The position numbers were made by a program, and so were the translations under genes. Source: Verrucomicrobiota bacterium (GTDB taxonomy: Bacteria > Verrucomicrobiota > Verrucomicrobiia > Opitutales > Opitutaceae). From it: DNA of 64,000 nt. The stretch covers positions 11,442-75,441 of the forward strand of contig JAEWBF010000067.1 in the NCBI GenBank assembly GCA_023391285.1. Direction: 5' to 3'. Shown one piece after another: positions 1 through 9,631 of the stretch (the first letter of the stretch is position 1; every line of letters starts with the position of its first letter). The notes under the pieces were generated by a model, which was given only the letters and a program-made list of their open reading frames with translations, did no database searches and had not been told where the DNA came from.

Positions 1-1020
1 TTCCGCGAGCGTGCGATCCATGCGCACGACGTTGTCCATGATCTCGTGACTGTCCGGGCCGTAGAGATGACCAATCCGATCGTTGGCCGAGAAACTGATG
101 CACAACAGGTCCGTGATTCCGTCACGCTGTCCCAGTTGCTCATGCTCGATCGCCGTCCGCACAAAATCGGCGATGACCTCATTGCTGAACGGCGTGTTCT
201 CGAACGCGTCGTAGAAACGCGGACCCGGCGCGTTCTCGCCGCCGGTGACCACCTTCGGCAGCGTGCTGCCAAGCTGGGTCGCCGTCCGGTCTTCGCCCGG
301 CGCATCGTCCGGGCCCTGGCACGCGTATTCAGATTCCGGTAACACCCGCTCCCACGTTTTTCCAAAATACGCGTCCGCCTTCTTCGCCGCATTCCAGTCG
401 CGCGCCCACGCCGGCAACTCCGGGAAGTAGTAGGTCGAGGACACCATCAGCCCGCTGTCCATGAAATACACCTGATCCGCCATGCGCCCCGTCATCAGGA
501 TCGCGCCGCGATCTTTGTTCGCGATGCCGATCACCTTGGGCCTTCCGCCGCGGGCGATCTTGAGTTCATCTCCCACCGTGGTCGCCAGCAGATTCCGCGG
601 CGATCGTCCGCGACGGGGGTTATTGATTCCAGGGAATTGCGGCCCGGTCGGCGGCGGCAGGCCCACGATCGTCTCAGCCGCATCGCCGACACAGGAAACC
701 CACTCGAACGACGTCCGATCGATCCAGTCATTGCCAATAATTCCGTGATAGTCCGCATGCACCCCCGTGAGCATAACGGCGTGCCCCGGCCCGGTCTTCG
801 TCTGCGAATGCGCGTGATGGCAATTCGCGAAATGCGCCCCCTGCTTCAGGAACAGATTGAATCCTCCCTCTCCGAAGTAGCGGCCAAAGCGCGACAAATA
901 ATCGCCCCGAAACTGATCGATGCTGATCGCCACCACGAGCGCCGGCTTGTCGTCGGCCGCGCGTGCGAGTTGCAAGAGACAGACCGCAATCAACAGAAAC
1001 CGAGAGAGGGGCAATTTCAT
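1..1020 (-). CDS. PafA-like secreted alkaline phosphatase (type I phosphodiesterase fold), 3' truncated by window edge
   Basis: The reading frame is open from ATG at 1020 to the left edge (340 codons, no stop), so the C-terminus is missing. A Sec signal peptide covers about residues 1-22. The alkaline-phosphatase superfamily signature follows: D35 (metal) in SIDQFRGDY, nucleophile T76 in QTKTGPGH, N97 in GND, K169 and R171 in NKDRG, and D314/H318 in NDRIGH. These match in order and spacing the metal ligands, Thr nucleophile and Asn/Lys/Arg phosphate-binding set of PafA phosphate monoesterases. The second metal pair (Asp-His and the late His) should lie beyond the edge. It follows the two GH43 genes on the same strand with a 124-nt gap, so co-transcription is possible. 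Substrate is unknown; release of phosphate in the periplasm is the family role. Confidence 0.85.
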   Translation of the reverse strand, partial: MKLPLSRFLLIAVCLLQLARAADDKPALVVAISIDQFRGDYLSRFGRYFGEGGFNLFLKQGAHFANCHHAHSQTKTGPGHAVMLTGVHADYHGIIGNDWIDRTSFEWVSCVGDAAETIVGLPPPTGPQFPGINNPRRGRSPRNLLATTVGDELKIARGGRPKVIGIANKDRGAILMTGRMADQVYFMDSGLMVSSTYYFPELPAWARDWNAAKKADAYFGKTWERVLPESEYACQGPDDAPGEDRTATQLGSTLPKVVTGGENAPGPRFYDAFENTPFSNEVIADFVRTAIEHEQLGQRDGITDLLCISFSANDRIGHLYGPDSHEIMDNVVRMDRTLAE

Positions 1021-1144
1021 CGACCGAAACAAACGGCTAAGCCCCGAAGGGTCTACGAAGAATTGAGCCTGCCGGGACGTGCGACGGGATCATCCCCCGC
1101 CCAGCTCGTCAGCGTTCCGCGGCAAAATCGAAATCCCCCGGCCC

Positions 1145-2188
1145 CTACTCGGAGTTTCCCGCGGAGCCGCTCGTCGCGATCTCGCCTTTGATGCGGAGCG
1201 TGTCACCCAGCTCTTCAACTTCGAAGAACCGCGCGCGTTCGACCCGCCGATTCGGCTGGTGAATCACCATCACGAGCCGCCCGTCGAAGGTTTCGAACAG
1301 CATCGGATGGCCGCCGTCATCGGCCCACAAGGGTTCAGGCAATTGCTCCCACGGACCGAAGACGTTGCCACTTTTCGAGCGCGCAATCCCCACCGCGTAT
1401 TTGCTCGGCCCGTAACTCGACCACAGCATCAGCAGCGTCCCGTTCTTCGTGCGATGCAGCCAGTTCCCGTCACTCACGTAAGCGTGGTAACGCTTCCCTT
1501 GATACAACTCCCCGATATCTCCGCGGCAACGCACCCACGGCCCTTCCGATGCATGAAACAGCAACTGCGGCTCCCCGACCGCACGGGAGAGATCGTCGCT
1601 CAATCGCACGATGTCGAAGCTGCCATCGGTGATCTGCGCCCACTCGTGGCAAAAGACCATGTAAGGCACTCCGTCTTCGATCCAAAGACTGCCATCGAGC
1701 GCCATCCAGTCCGCGGGCGTCTGCGGCCCTTCGCCCGTCGGCCGGAACGGTCCGAGCGGCGAGTCCGCTACCAAAATCTCCGTGCCGCGACGGACATTCT
1801 GCGGACGTCCCGCCGGAGTTGGCAGCGTGTCTTTCGACGTAAGGGTGGCGAACAGGTAATACTTCCCTCGATACGCGTGCACCTCCGGCGCCCAGACCGT
1901 CTCGCGGCCCCAATGATCCGCCGGCACCTCCCACACCGGAATCGGATCTTCCCAATTCTCGAGGTCCTTCGTCTTGAAAACCATCACGGCTTTCCGCTCT
2001 ACCCCGCCGTCGAAGATTCCTGACGTCGTCGTGCCGTAGATATAATACGTCTGCGTCGCCGCATCCGGCAGCACGAAGGGATCGCGAATGCGGATCTGCG
2101 ATCGATGCGTCGTTGCCGCTTCGAGTGCTCCGGTCAGCGCGAGGCACGCCGAGACCGCGCCCAACCAACGCACGATCGCGGCGCTCAC
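1145..2188 (-). CDS. GH43-family glycoside hydrolase (arabinofuranosidase/xylosidase type)
   Basis: 347-residue exported hydrolase. The start is taken as GTG at 2188, because it overlaps the TGA of the upstream GH43 gene in a GTGA junction and is followed by a signal-like hydrophobic segment (residues 5-24). Longer starts would run deep into the upstream gene. The GH43 five-bladed propeller triad is visible: general base D36 in IRDPFV, pKa modulator D165 in ALDGSLW, general acid E215 in SEGPWV. Motifs such as LLMLWSSYG and DGGHPM are typical of arabinan/xylan-active GH43 proteins. There is no accessory module. Translational coupling to the neighbouring GH43 implies the two are made together. 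The exact bond cleaved cannot be read from sequence. Confidence 0.9.
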   Translation of the reverse strand: MSAAIVRWLGAVSACLALTGALEAATTHRSQIRIRDPFVLPDAATQTYYIYGTTTSGIFDGGVERKAVMVFKTKDLENWEDPIPVWEVPADHWGRETVWAPEVHAYRGKYYLFATLTSKDTLPTPAGRPQNVRRGTEILVADSPLGPFRPTGEGPQTPADWMALDGSLWIEDGVPYMVFCHEWAQITDGSFDIVRLSDDLSRAVGEPQLLFHASEGPWVRCRGDIGELYQGKRYHAYVSDGNWLHRTKNGTLLMLWSSYGPSKYAVGIARSKSGNVFGPWEQLPEPLWADDGGHPMLFETFDGRLVMVIHQPNRRVERARFFEVEELGDTLRIKGEIATSGSAGNSE

Positions 2189-4290
2189 AGCGAAACCTCC
2201 TCCCAACGGAAGCAGGTCCCATCCAACTTGCCCGGTTTCGCTCCGGGCGAATCCGCCTTGGCCAGTCCGCCGCTTTTCGGCTCGGCATGAACATGCCGGT
2301 GCGTGACGAGCGATAACAACATGACTTCGTCGCGCATCATGTCCTGCCATTGAAACGTCGACGCGTTTTCATCCGGCGACTTCAACACTCGCACGTCGCC
2401 CATGCCACCAGCACCCGTCACCGCGACCATACCGCTGCCGTCCATCGCTTCGAGCGCCACGCGCCCCAAACCGCGATCGATCACCCGAAACTGCGCCGCC
2501 GCTTCCGACGCCTGCGGCGCGTTGGCCGGCAGCGGACGAAGCAAACCATTCCACGCCGCCAGACGCGTGCCGTCGGCCAGACTCGTGAGCGTGATGACTT
2601 TCCCGAGCGGAATACGATTCGCGCCACCGTTCGCCTGCGGTTCCGCGACAGCGAACTGTTCGAAATCCGCATGACCACCGCTGCGGCCTTCCGCGTTATA
2701 CGCGAAGAGGGCGTAGCGAACGCCTTGGAATGTTTTCAGCTGAAAGACCATCGTGATCGCCCCTCCGAGCGGCGCGAATGTCTCACCGTCCGTGCTGAAG
2801 CTGAACGACGCCTGCTCCGTCATGAAGTCGCACGCGGCTCGCAGCCACACACGCTTCACGCCCTCCGGCAACGGAGCCGTCGCCGTCTCGCCGGTGCGTT
2901 GGTCGAATTGCGTCAATGTCCATCCGGATTCGCTGCGCGAAACGCCGATCCAGGCATACGGAAGATTCAACAAGGCGAGCCCCGCCACATCGCCCGGCTG
3001 CAATCCCGCCACATCGAGCTCCGCCGTCGGAATCGACTCCGGCCCCACCGCGCGTTGCGTGAGCGTGTTCTTCGCGGTCCAAAAATCCTTCGCCGGCTGC
3101 GTCTGCAAACGCAGGAAACCCTTGCGTGCCGTCAGCGACCAATGCCGGTCGTCCGGCACGTGATTCCACTGCCAAACCGGATTGAGCGTCGGCCCGGCAA
3201 ATCCGTCGTCGCGGCGATAGGGGGCGGACGGCGTCGGCGGGTTTTCTATTTTGGGTTTCACCCAGGTCCGCGGCGTGCGCAGCGGATTCCCCGGCAGTCC
3301 GAAAAACGGCCAGCCGTCTTTCCACGTCACCGGGGACAAGCACGTGAGCCGACCGATGGAATTATGATCCATCATCGAAAAACCCCACCACTCGCCGGCG
3401 GGCGTTTGGACGATACCGCCCTGGTGCAGCGGGATCGCGCCCATCTGCTGCGGGTTCGGCAGCGAGAGCTCAAATCCGGGACCCCCGCGCCCCATGCCGC
3501 GCAAGCGCCAGCCGTTGCCTTGGCCAAACGTTTCCTCGGCGCTGATGGTCGTAATCTCGTAAGGCCCCTCCGGACGATCCGCGCGCGCACACACCATGTA
3601 ACCCACCGGATCGTAGTTCGCGCTGATGATGTAGTAGCGTCCGTCGATCTTGTAGAAATGAGCGCCTTCGCCCATTCCGCTGCCTTTCGGGATCAGCGTG
3701 CGTTGCGTCTCTTTCTTGATGTCGCTCAGGTCCGGCTCCATTTCGGCGAATTGCAGGCCGTTGTATCCCCACACGACATACACCTTGCCGTTGTCATCGA
3801 AGAGCACCGAGAGGTCGTGCAGCGAGCTGCCGAGTTCCTTGTGCGTCCATGGCCCCGCGGGATTCGTCGCCGTGAAATGCTGCGTCTTCCGGCGGTTCAC
3901 ATTCGTGAAAATGTGGAACGTGCCATCGTGGTATCGAAAGCAAGGCGCCCAGACACCCTGCCCGTAGATCTCGCCACCCTCCAACCGGAACTCCGGCCCG
4001 AGATCGAGTTTCTCCACCGCATAGGACATCAGCTTCCAGTTCACCAGATCGCGCGAATGCAACACCGGCAGCCCCGGCATCGTGTGCATCGTCGTGCCCG
4101 TGAGATAAAAATCCTCGCCCACGCGGATCAGATCTGGATCCGAAAATTCATCGAAGAAGAGCGGATTCGTGAAGGTGCCGTTGCCGTTGTCGGCCGTCCA
4201 GGTGACCGGCGCCGACGCCGCCCCGAAAACCGGGGAAATCAGCGCGACCAAACTCAGCAGCAAAAGACGACATTTCGTGATCTGGGGCAT
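2185..4290 (-). CDS. GH43 glycoside hydrolase with C-terminal concanavalin-like and beta-trefoil-like modules
   Basis: 701 residues from ATG 4290, chosen because a signal peptide (MPQITKCRLLLLSLVALIS) begins there; an open frame continues upstream to 4401 without a signal. The N-terminal propeller (about 30-345) has base D51 in SDPDLI, D159 in LHDLSV and acid E208 in GEGAHFY. Residues about 365-565 resemble the concanavalin-A-like C-terminal domain of GH43 beta-xylosidases. The last 130 residues (with FRVIDRGLGRVALEA and FQWQDM repeats) look like a beta-trefoil/fascin-like carbohydrate-binding module. Its stop overlaps the GTG of the next GH43. Probable role: release of xylose or arabinose from xylan oligosaccharides outside the inner membrane. 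Confidence 0.9.
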   Translation of the reverse strand: MPQITKCRLLLLSLVALISPVFGAASAPVTWTADNGNGTFTNPLFFDEFSDPDLIRVGEDFYLTGTTMHTMPGLPVLHSRDLVNWKLMSYAVEKLDLGPEFRLEGGEIYGQGVWAPCFRYHDGTFHIFTNVNRRKTQHFTATNPAGPWTHKELGSSLHDLSVLFDDNGKVYVVWGYNGLQFAEMEPDLSDIKKETQRTLIPKGSGMGEGAHFYKIDGRYYIISANYDPVGYMVCARADRPEGPYEITTISAEETFGQGNGWRLRGMGRGGPGFELSLPNPQQMGAIPLHQGGIVQTPAGEWWGFSMMDHNSIGRLTCLSPVTWKDGWPFFGLPGNPLRTPRTWVKPKIENPPTPSAPYRRDDGFAGPTLNPVWQWNHVPDDRHWSLTARKGFLRLQTQPAKDFWTAKNTLTQRAVGPESIPTAELDVAGLQPGDVAGLALLNLPYAWIGVSRSESGWTLTQFDQRTGETATAPLPEGVKRVWLRAACDFMTEQASFSFSTDGETFAPLGGAITMVFQLKTFQGVRYALFAYNAEGRSGGHADFEQFAVAEPQANGGANRIPLGKVITLTSLADGTRLAAWNGLLRPLPANAPQASEAAAQFRVIDRGLGRVALEAMDGSGMVAVTGAGGMGDVRVLKSPDENASTFQWQDMMRDEVMLLSLVTHRHVHAEPKSGGLAKADSPGAKPGKLDGTCFRWEEVSL

Positions 4291-4491
4291 GGGAAAGTGA
4301 ACTGGGTAAAACGGAAACGCGCGCGTGCGCGCCAAGACGATGGGCAACGGTCTATTATGAAGGGTAAGGAATTCCACCCGGCTCAAGCTGTCATTGGACA
4401 TAGTGTCTGTTATTTCATGGGACAGAGGGTGGCTTTACGTTCCAACATTCTCACGACTGACACCCTCGTGAAGCCCCAACTCGCTCGGAAG
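4291..4491. promoter_or_regulatory. divergent promoter region between GH43 operon and FG-GAP lipoprotein
   Basis: About 200 bases separate the minus-strand GH43 start from the plus-strand lipoprotein start. The stretch is more AT-rich than its flanks and must hold both promoters. A short imperfect palindrome GACATAGTGTC lies at 4397-4407, near the middle. No convincing -35/-10 pair or Shine-Dalgarno sequence is visible for either gene. Confidence 0.35.
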
Positions 4492-5781
4492 ATGTTCGCG
4501 CCGCTGAGCCCCCATCGATCGATCTGCCTGCTCGGCGGCCTTCTGCTGCTCGCCGCCGGCTGCTCGCGCGAAGGCACCCGCTCGCCGGCCGCGCCACCGT
4601 CTGCACAAAAAATCGATACCAACCTCACCTTTCTCCCCACGCCCATCGGCGCACCCGCCTCGGACTTTGGTCGCCCGATGGTCACGCACGTCAACATCGT
4701 CGACCTCGATCAGGACGGGTTGCCCGACGTGCTGTATTGCGACGCCCGACACAACACCGTCCGCTGGATCCGCCAGTCGCCGCGCGGCGATTTCAACGAA
4801 CGTATCATCGGCGAAAACATCCCCGGTCCCGCCCACGTGGAAGCCGCCGACCTCAACGGCACCGGCCGGCTCGACGTGCTCGTCGCCAGCATGGGACAAA
4901 TCCTGCCGAACAACGACCGCATCGGCGCCGTGATCGTCCTCGAAAACATCGATAACGAAAACTTCCACCGCCGTGTTCTGCTCGAAAACACCGCGCGCGT
5001 CACCGACGTCCGCGCCGCGAATCTGCACGCTCATACCGACGACCGTCTCGACCTGATCGTCGGCCAGTTCGGCGGGGTCCAGGGCGAGACGCGCGTAATG
5101 AAAAACGAAGGCGGCTGGCAGTTCACCCGTCGCGTCGTGAACATGCTCTCGGGTTGTGTGAACGTTCCCGTTGCCGACTTCGACGGCGACGGTGCGACGG
5201 ACTTCGCCGCGCTCATTTCACAGGAATGGGAAGAGATCCACCTCTTCCGCAATGCCGGCTCCGGCCAGCTCCAGGAATCGATCGTGTGGGGTTCGACCAA
5301 CGAGGACTACGGCAGCAGCGGACTCGCCGTCGCCGACGTCAACCGCGACGGAAAACCCGATCTCATCTACACCAACGGCGATGGCTTCGACTATGCGATG
5401 CAAGTGCCACGCCGTTGGCATGGCATGCAATGGCTCGAAAACCGCGGCAACGGCTTCTTCAAGTTTCACCGCGTCGGCGACCTCCCCGGCGCTTACAGTC
5501 CCGCGGCCGCAGATCTCAACGGCGATGGCACCATCGATCTCGTCGCCGTCAGCTGCCTCGCCGATTGGAACGATCCGAAATCGGTTTCACTCATGGCCTG
5601 GCTGAATGACGGACAGGAAAATTTCACGCCCGTCGTTCTGGCGCACCGGCCGATCCAACTGGTCACCGCCGCCGTCGGCGATCTCGACGGCGACAACATC
5701 CCCGAAATCGTCACTGGCGGCTTCCACGGACTTCCTCCCTTCGAGGAAACGAGCAACATCACCCTGTGGCGCCGAAAGTGA
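4492..5781 (+). CDS. FG-GAP/VCBS-repeat lipoprotein
   Basis: 429 residues from ATG 4492, chosen because a lipoprotein signal follows: hydrophobic LLGGLLLLAAGC with lipobox Cys24. The rest is a beta-propeller built of FG-GAP/VCBS repeats with calcium-binding-like Asp motifs (DLDQDGLPD, DFDGDGATD, DVNRDGKPD, DLNGDGTID, DLDGDNIPE), about seven copies. Such proteins are secreted or surface-anchored and bind ligands or partner proteins; no catalytic signature is seen. It overlaps the downstream TPR gene by four bases (GTGA), so the two are probably one unit. Divergence from the GH43 pair suggests a role at the cell surface during polysaccharide use, which is inference. Confidence 0.85.
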   Translation: MFAPLSPHRSICLLGGLLLLAAGCSREGTRSPAAPPSAQKIDTNLTFLPTPIGAPASDFGRPMVTHVNIVDLDQDGLPDVLYCDARHNTVRWIRQSPRGDFNERIIGENIPGPAHVEAADLNGTGRLDVLVASMGQILPNNDRIGAVIVLENIDNENFHRRVLLENTARVTDVRAANLHAHTDDRLDLIVGQFGGVQGETRVMKNEGGWQFTRRVVNMLSGCVNVPVADFDGDGATDFAALISQEWEEIHLFRNAGSGQLQESIVWGSTNEDYGSSGLAVADVNRDGKPDLIYTNGDGFDYAMQVPRRWHGMQWLENRGNGFFKFHRVGDLPGAYSPAAADLNGDGTIDLVAVSCLADWNDPKSVSLMAWLNDGQENFTPVVLAHRPIQLVTAAVGDLDGDNIPEIVTGGFHGLPPFEETSNITLWRRK

Positions 5782-7574
5782 AAAAAGGAGATGGCGTATC
5801 CACGCAGCCACCACGCCCCCCGCGGAAATGGCTGCTCGTCGGCGGCGTTGTCGTGCTCGTCGGGGCCGGACTCGGCGGAACTTGGTTCTGGCGCGCACAT
5901 TCAAACGCAGCGCGTATCGAATCCGTATTGCCGAATCCTCCTGCTCTCTCCGGAAAAGCGGAAATATTGGCCGGGTTGCTGGCCGACGCGGAACGAAAAG
6001 CCAAAACGCCGTCGTCGACCACCGAGGGCGTAGCCGAACTCGGGCGACTCTATCACGCGAACGATTTCATCGCCGAAGCCGCTGTCTGCTGGGAATTCCT
6101 GCGGCACGAGCAACCGAACGAGCCGAGATGGCTCTACTACCTCGCGGATATCCGCCGCCTCCAAAGCGAATATTCCGACCACGCCGAGCTGCTGGAAAAA
6201 ACCCTCGCCCTCGCTCCCGACTACGCACCCGCGCATCTGCAACTCGCGAACCTCGTGTTCAAATCGGGCGATCTCGCCGCCGCTGCGCGCCACTACGAAC
6301 TCCGCCTCCGCGCGCTGCCAAAGGATCCTTACGCGCGTCTCGGCCTCGCGCGCATCGCCCTGCAACAGCATCGCCGCGACGACGCGAAGTCCCTGCTTCA
6401 GCAACTGCTGGCGGACTCCCCGCATTTTTCGAGCGGCCACAATCTCTACGCCGAACTGCTCGCCGCCGAAGGCAGCGAAGACGACGCCAACCGCCATCGC
6501 TGGCTCGGTCGCGAGACGCTCCGCTATCGCGAGCCAGCGGACCCATGGTTGGACGAGCTTCGCGCGTGGTGCTACGACTACGACCGGCTTTGTGTATTCG
6601 GCACGATCGAATTCCAAGCCGACCAATTCGATCCAGCCGCGAACTACTTCGAACGTGCCATCCGCGTCGATCGCCACCGGCCCGACGCCTACGAGTTGCT
6701 GGGCAGCTTGTATTTGAAACGTGGCGACGCCGCTCGCGCTCGCAGTTTGCTCGAGACGGCATTGCCACTTCTCCCGCCCACAAAGTCTTCCCGCATTGTC
6801 GCATTTCTCAGCCAAGCTCAGCGCGAGTTGAAGCAGCCTGCCGAAGCCTTGCAGACCGCGCGGCTCGGCTTGCAGCAGGCAGGTCCCCACGCGGATCTCC
6901 TGGATGCGTTGGCTCACGCGTTGGCCGAGACCGGCCAGCACGAAGAAGCCGTCACAACCTGGCAGGACGCTCTCGCGAAAAGCCCCGGCGACGCCGGCAT
7001 GAACTTCAATCTGGCGAAGTCATATCTCGCTCTTCGACGGCTCGACGACGCCCTCGCCGCGCTCGATCGTTCGCTGACTCTTCAACCCACCTATCTGCCC
7101 ACGCTTCTCCTCCGCGGCGAAATCGAGCTGCAGGCGAATCACCTCGACGTTGCGGAAAACTATCTGCGTCCGGCGTTCGAATCACATCCCGAGGATCCCG
7201 ACGTCCGGCGCCTGTTCGCTCAATTGCACCTGCGGAGGGCTGCAGCCGCGGAAGCGAGCGGAGACCGCAACAACGCAGAACGACATTATCGCGACGGCCT
7301 CCTCGTGGACGACCAGCACCCCGAACTGCTCGTTCGTCTCGGGCTCTTTTATCTGCTGAACAATCGCCCGGACGAGGCCGTTCGCCCACTCGCTTCATTC
7401 CACCAACTGCAACCGGAAAGCGCTCCCGGCTGCTTGTTTCTCGGCCAGGCTTATCTTGCCACCAACGATCCGGCCAAAGCCCGCGAACTTCTCACGAAGG
7501 GCGTGCAACTCGCCGAGCGCTCCGGCAACTCGCGAATCGCCAACGAGTGCCGCGCGTTGCTTCAGCGGTTGTGA
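5778..7574 (+). CDS. membrane-anchored TPR-repeat protein
   Basis: About 598 residues. The start is taken as GTG 5778, which forms a GTGA overlap with the upstream stop; an in-frame GTG at 5766 is the alternative. A basic N-terminus and a single transmembrane segment (WLLVGGVVVLVGAGLGGTWF) anchor a periplasmic domain made of many tetratricopeptide repeats (for example PDAYELLGSLYLKRGDAARA and PDEAVRPLASFHQLQPESA). TPR arrays mediate protein-protein contacts. The natural partner is the overlapping upstream FG-GAP lipoprotein. No enzymatic domain is seen. Confidence 0.85.
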   Translation: MKKGDGVSTQPPRPPRKWLLVGGVVVLVGAGLGGTWFWRAHSNAARIESVLPNPPALSGKAEILAGLLADAERKAKTPSSTTEGVAELGRLYHANDFIAEAAVCWEFLRHEQPNEPRWLYYLADIRRLQSEYSDHAELLEKTLALAPDYAPAHLQLANLVFKSGDLAAAARHYELRLRALPKDPYARLGLARIALQQHRRDDAKSLLQQLLADSPHFSSGHNLYAELLAAEGSEDDANRHRWLGRETLRYREPADPWLDELRAWCYDYDRLCVFGTIEFQADQFDPAANYFERAIRVDRHRPDAYELLGSLYLKRGDAARARSLLETALPLLPPTKSSRIVAFLSQAQRELKQPAEALQTARLGLQQAGPHADLLDALAHALAETGQHEEAVTTWQDALAKSPGDAGMNFNLAKSYLALRRLDDALAALDRSLTLQPTYLPTLLLRGEIELQANHLDVAENYLRPAFESHPEDPDVRRLFAQLHLRRAAAAEASGDRNNAERHYRDGLLVDDQHPELLVRLGLFYLLNNRPDEAVRPLASFHQLQPESAPGCLFLGQAYLATNDPAKARELLTKGVQLAERSGNSRIANECRALLQRL

Positions 7575-7580
7575 TGAAAC

Positions 7581-7605
7581 GGCGGAGGCGCTTTGCGCCC
7601 CCGCC
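7581..7605. terminator. hairpin between convergent genes, likely bidirectional terminator
   Basis: An 11-base GC-rich arm (GGCGGAGGCGC, 7581-7591) pairs with 7595-7605 around a TTT loop with one mismatch. It sits seven bases after the TPR stop and seven before the GH97 stop, exactly where a shared terminator is expected. No T-run follows on either strand, so it is not a classical intrinsic terminator. Confidence 0.55.
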
Positions 7606-7611
7606 ACTGAT

Positions 7612-9546
7612 TTACTCGAACAACACCGCGCCGCCATTCGGCGCCAGCGTCAGCTTGATCTTCCCGTCCCCGCCCACGGCCACCTTCTGCACCGCGGCGG
7701 CGTGACCCTCCGCTCGATCGTGAATCAGCGTCAGCGTCCGGCCGGCAAGAAACGGAACGCTCAACGTCAACTCCTTGCGCGTGGTTTCTCCATTCGTCGC
7801 CGCGACATACCACTGGTCGCCGTTGCGACGCGCGAGCGCGACGTCGCGGCCGGGATAACCGCTGAGATAACGCACCTCATCCCACCCGGCGGGCACGCGC
7901 TTGAGAAAATCGATCACGAACTCGGGCTGCTCCTCGAGGTTGTTCGGTGTCAGTCCGACATGTTGCAGCGGCGATTGATAGAGCACCACCGTCGCGAGCT
8001 GAAACGCATCCGTCGTCCGGCGCAGGTTGCCCTTGTCCGCTTCGCGATGAAACCGCGCGTTCAACACCAGCGGGCCATAATCCATCGCGGCCACCGGATT
8101 CCGGACCAAGGAAAACACGGTGCTGTTAAAAGCCTCCTGATCGGCGAAGCCTTGCGAGAAAATCAGATTCTCCGACGCGGTCACCGCTTCGCTCGTCAGG
8201 TGATTCGGATACATCCGCTCCCAGCCGCGCGGCAGCGTCGCACCGTGGAAGTTCAGCATCAGCCCGTGCGCGTTCGCGTCGGTCAGGATGTCTTCGTAGA
8301 GCTTCATCGTCACCTGCTTGTCGCCGCCGAAGAAATCGACCTTCAGCCCTTTCACCCCGATGGACTTCAGCCAGGCCATCTCGCGCTGCCGCGCCGGCGC
8401 GGTGTCCATGAGGTTGCGCGGCGTCTGCGGCGCGTCGTTCCACGCGCCGTTCGAATTATACCAGAGCAGCACGTCGACATTCTGCGAACGCGCGTAGCGA
8501 ACGAGTTCGGCGAGTTTCTCGCGGCCGAGATTTTCGTCCCACATCGCATCGATGAGGATGTATTCGTATCCCATCTTTCCAGCGAGATCGATGAAAGTGC
8601 GCTGGTCCGCCTCGTTCATGCTGTCGTCCTGCCATACGAGCCAGCTCCACGTCGCGCGACCCGGACGATAGTCTTCGGTCGCTTCGTAGAGCGGTTTCAC
8701 GACATCCGTCGCCACGGTGCTCTCGACGATCGGCGCGAGCGTGCGACCGATCGTCAACGTGCGCCACGGCGTGTGCAGCGGGAGCGCGGCGTAAACCGTC
8801 GCATCGCCGATGCCTGCGTTTTCCTCCGGTTCGGGAAAGGCGATCGGATACAACCCATCCGCCGTGGGCTCGCCGAGCCGCGAACCAACATACTTGCTCG
8901 ATACGCCTGTTTCCGAAACGAGCACCCAGCCGTCCTCGCCGATCCGAAACAGCGCCGGAAACGTGAAGCCGAGCCCGTGCGGTGATTTTGCCCCGATCGG
9001 CGTGTCGATCTTATAAGCCTCCTCGTAACTCGGCTTCGACGCCATCCAGCCGCCGCCCCAGGGCACTTGATGCGTGGTGAACGCCGTCGCCTGCGCCGGG
9101 AAATCGAAGCCGGTGCGCTCCCGTTGCACCACGATGCGTCGCTTGTCGTCACCGGAAACTCGATACGAGAACGCCACGTCGCGATCGCTCACGCGAAAGA
9201 TCACCTCGAGGCGATCGCCGTTCTCGTTGGTAAAACCCGCCGTGAGCTCGTTCGCGCGATAATGCACGTCGCGCACTTTTCCATGCGGCAGGGTGTAGCG
9301 TTCGTCGATTTTCGCGGTCGTAACGCTCCCCGCTTTCAATCCGGCGGCAAAGCTGCCGATGCTCGTCTCGAGCCCCAGCGGCGACGGCTCCAACATCGTC
9401 CGGCCTTCGCGCTTGACCTCATACGAGAGCGCACCGGAAGCGAGCGTCAGCTCGACGGCAATCGAACCATCGGGACTCGTGACGCGTTGTGCGTCGAGCG
9501 AGGAAATCAAACCGAACGTGAAAGCAGCGAGAAGTAGGCGGCGCAT
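7612..9546 (-). CDS. GH97-family glycoside hydrolase, probable retaining alpha-galactosidase type
   Basis: 644 residues with a Sec signal (MRRLLLAAFTFGLISSLDA). Architecture is the GH97 one: N-terminal beta-sandwich (about 20-280), TIM barrel (about 290-550) and C-terminal beta-domain. Landmarks are TWSWLVWQDDSMNEADQ and GLKVDFFGGD. D404 in KVDFF sits where retaining GH97 alpha-galactosidases carry their Asp nucleophile, whereas the inverting SusB-type enzymes use Glu bases, so the retaining class is favoured. Conserved NFHGATLPRGWER and LTSEAV follow. In an arabinoxylan locus it could remove alpha-linked galactose caps; the alternative is an alpha-glucosidase. It follows the CE1/GH39 run on the same strand. 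Confidence 0.88.
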   Translation of the reverse strand: MRRLLLAAFTFGLISSLDAQRVTSPDGSIAVELTLASGALSYEVKREGRTMLEPSPLGLETSIGSFAAGLKAGSVTTAKIDERYTLPHGKVRDVHYRANELTAGFTNENGDRLEVIFRVSDRDVAFSYRVSGDDKRRIVVQRERTGFDFPAQATAFTTHQVPWGGGWMASKPSYEEAYKIDTPIGAKSPHGLGFTFPALFRIGEDGWVLVSETGVSSKYVGSRLGEPTADGLYPIAFPEPEENAGIGDATVYAALPLHTPWRTLTIGRTLAPIVESTVATDVVKPLYEATEDYRPGRATWSWLVWQDDSMNEADQRTFIDLAGKMGYEYILIDAMWDENLGREKLAELVRYARSQNVDVLLWYNSNGAWNDAPQTPRNLMDTAPARQREMAWLKSIGVKGLKVDFFGGDKQVTMKLYEDILTDANAHGLMLNFHGATLPRGWERMYPNHLTSEAVTASENLIFSQGFADQEAFNSTVFSLVRNPVAAMDYGPLVLNARFHREADKGNLRRTTDAFQLATVVLYQSPLQHVGLTPNNLEEQPEFVIDFLKRVPAGWDEVRYLSGYPGRDVALARRNGDQWYVAATNGETTRKELTLSVPFLAGRTLTLIHDRAEGHAAAVQKVAVGGDGKIKLTLAPNGGAVLFE

Positions 9547-9631
9547 AGCGGAGGAGTGTTTGGTTGCGGACAGGAGCGCAGCGTTCGCGTCCTGTTACAG
9601 TTCGATCCGGCCGGCGGAGGTCGCGAGCCGC

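Noticed and set aside
2350..4491. Long plus-strand open frame upstream of the FG-GAP lipoprotein
   Set aside because: It is the antisense of the GH43 gene, Arg/His-rich without family motifs; the lipoprotein signal at 4492 marks the real start.
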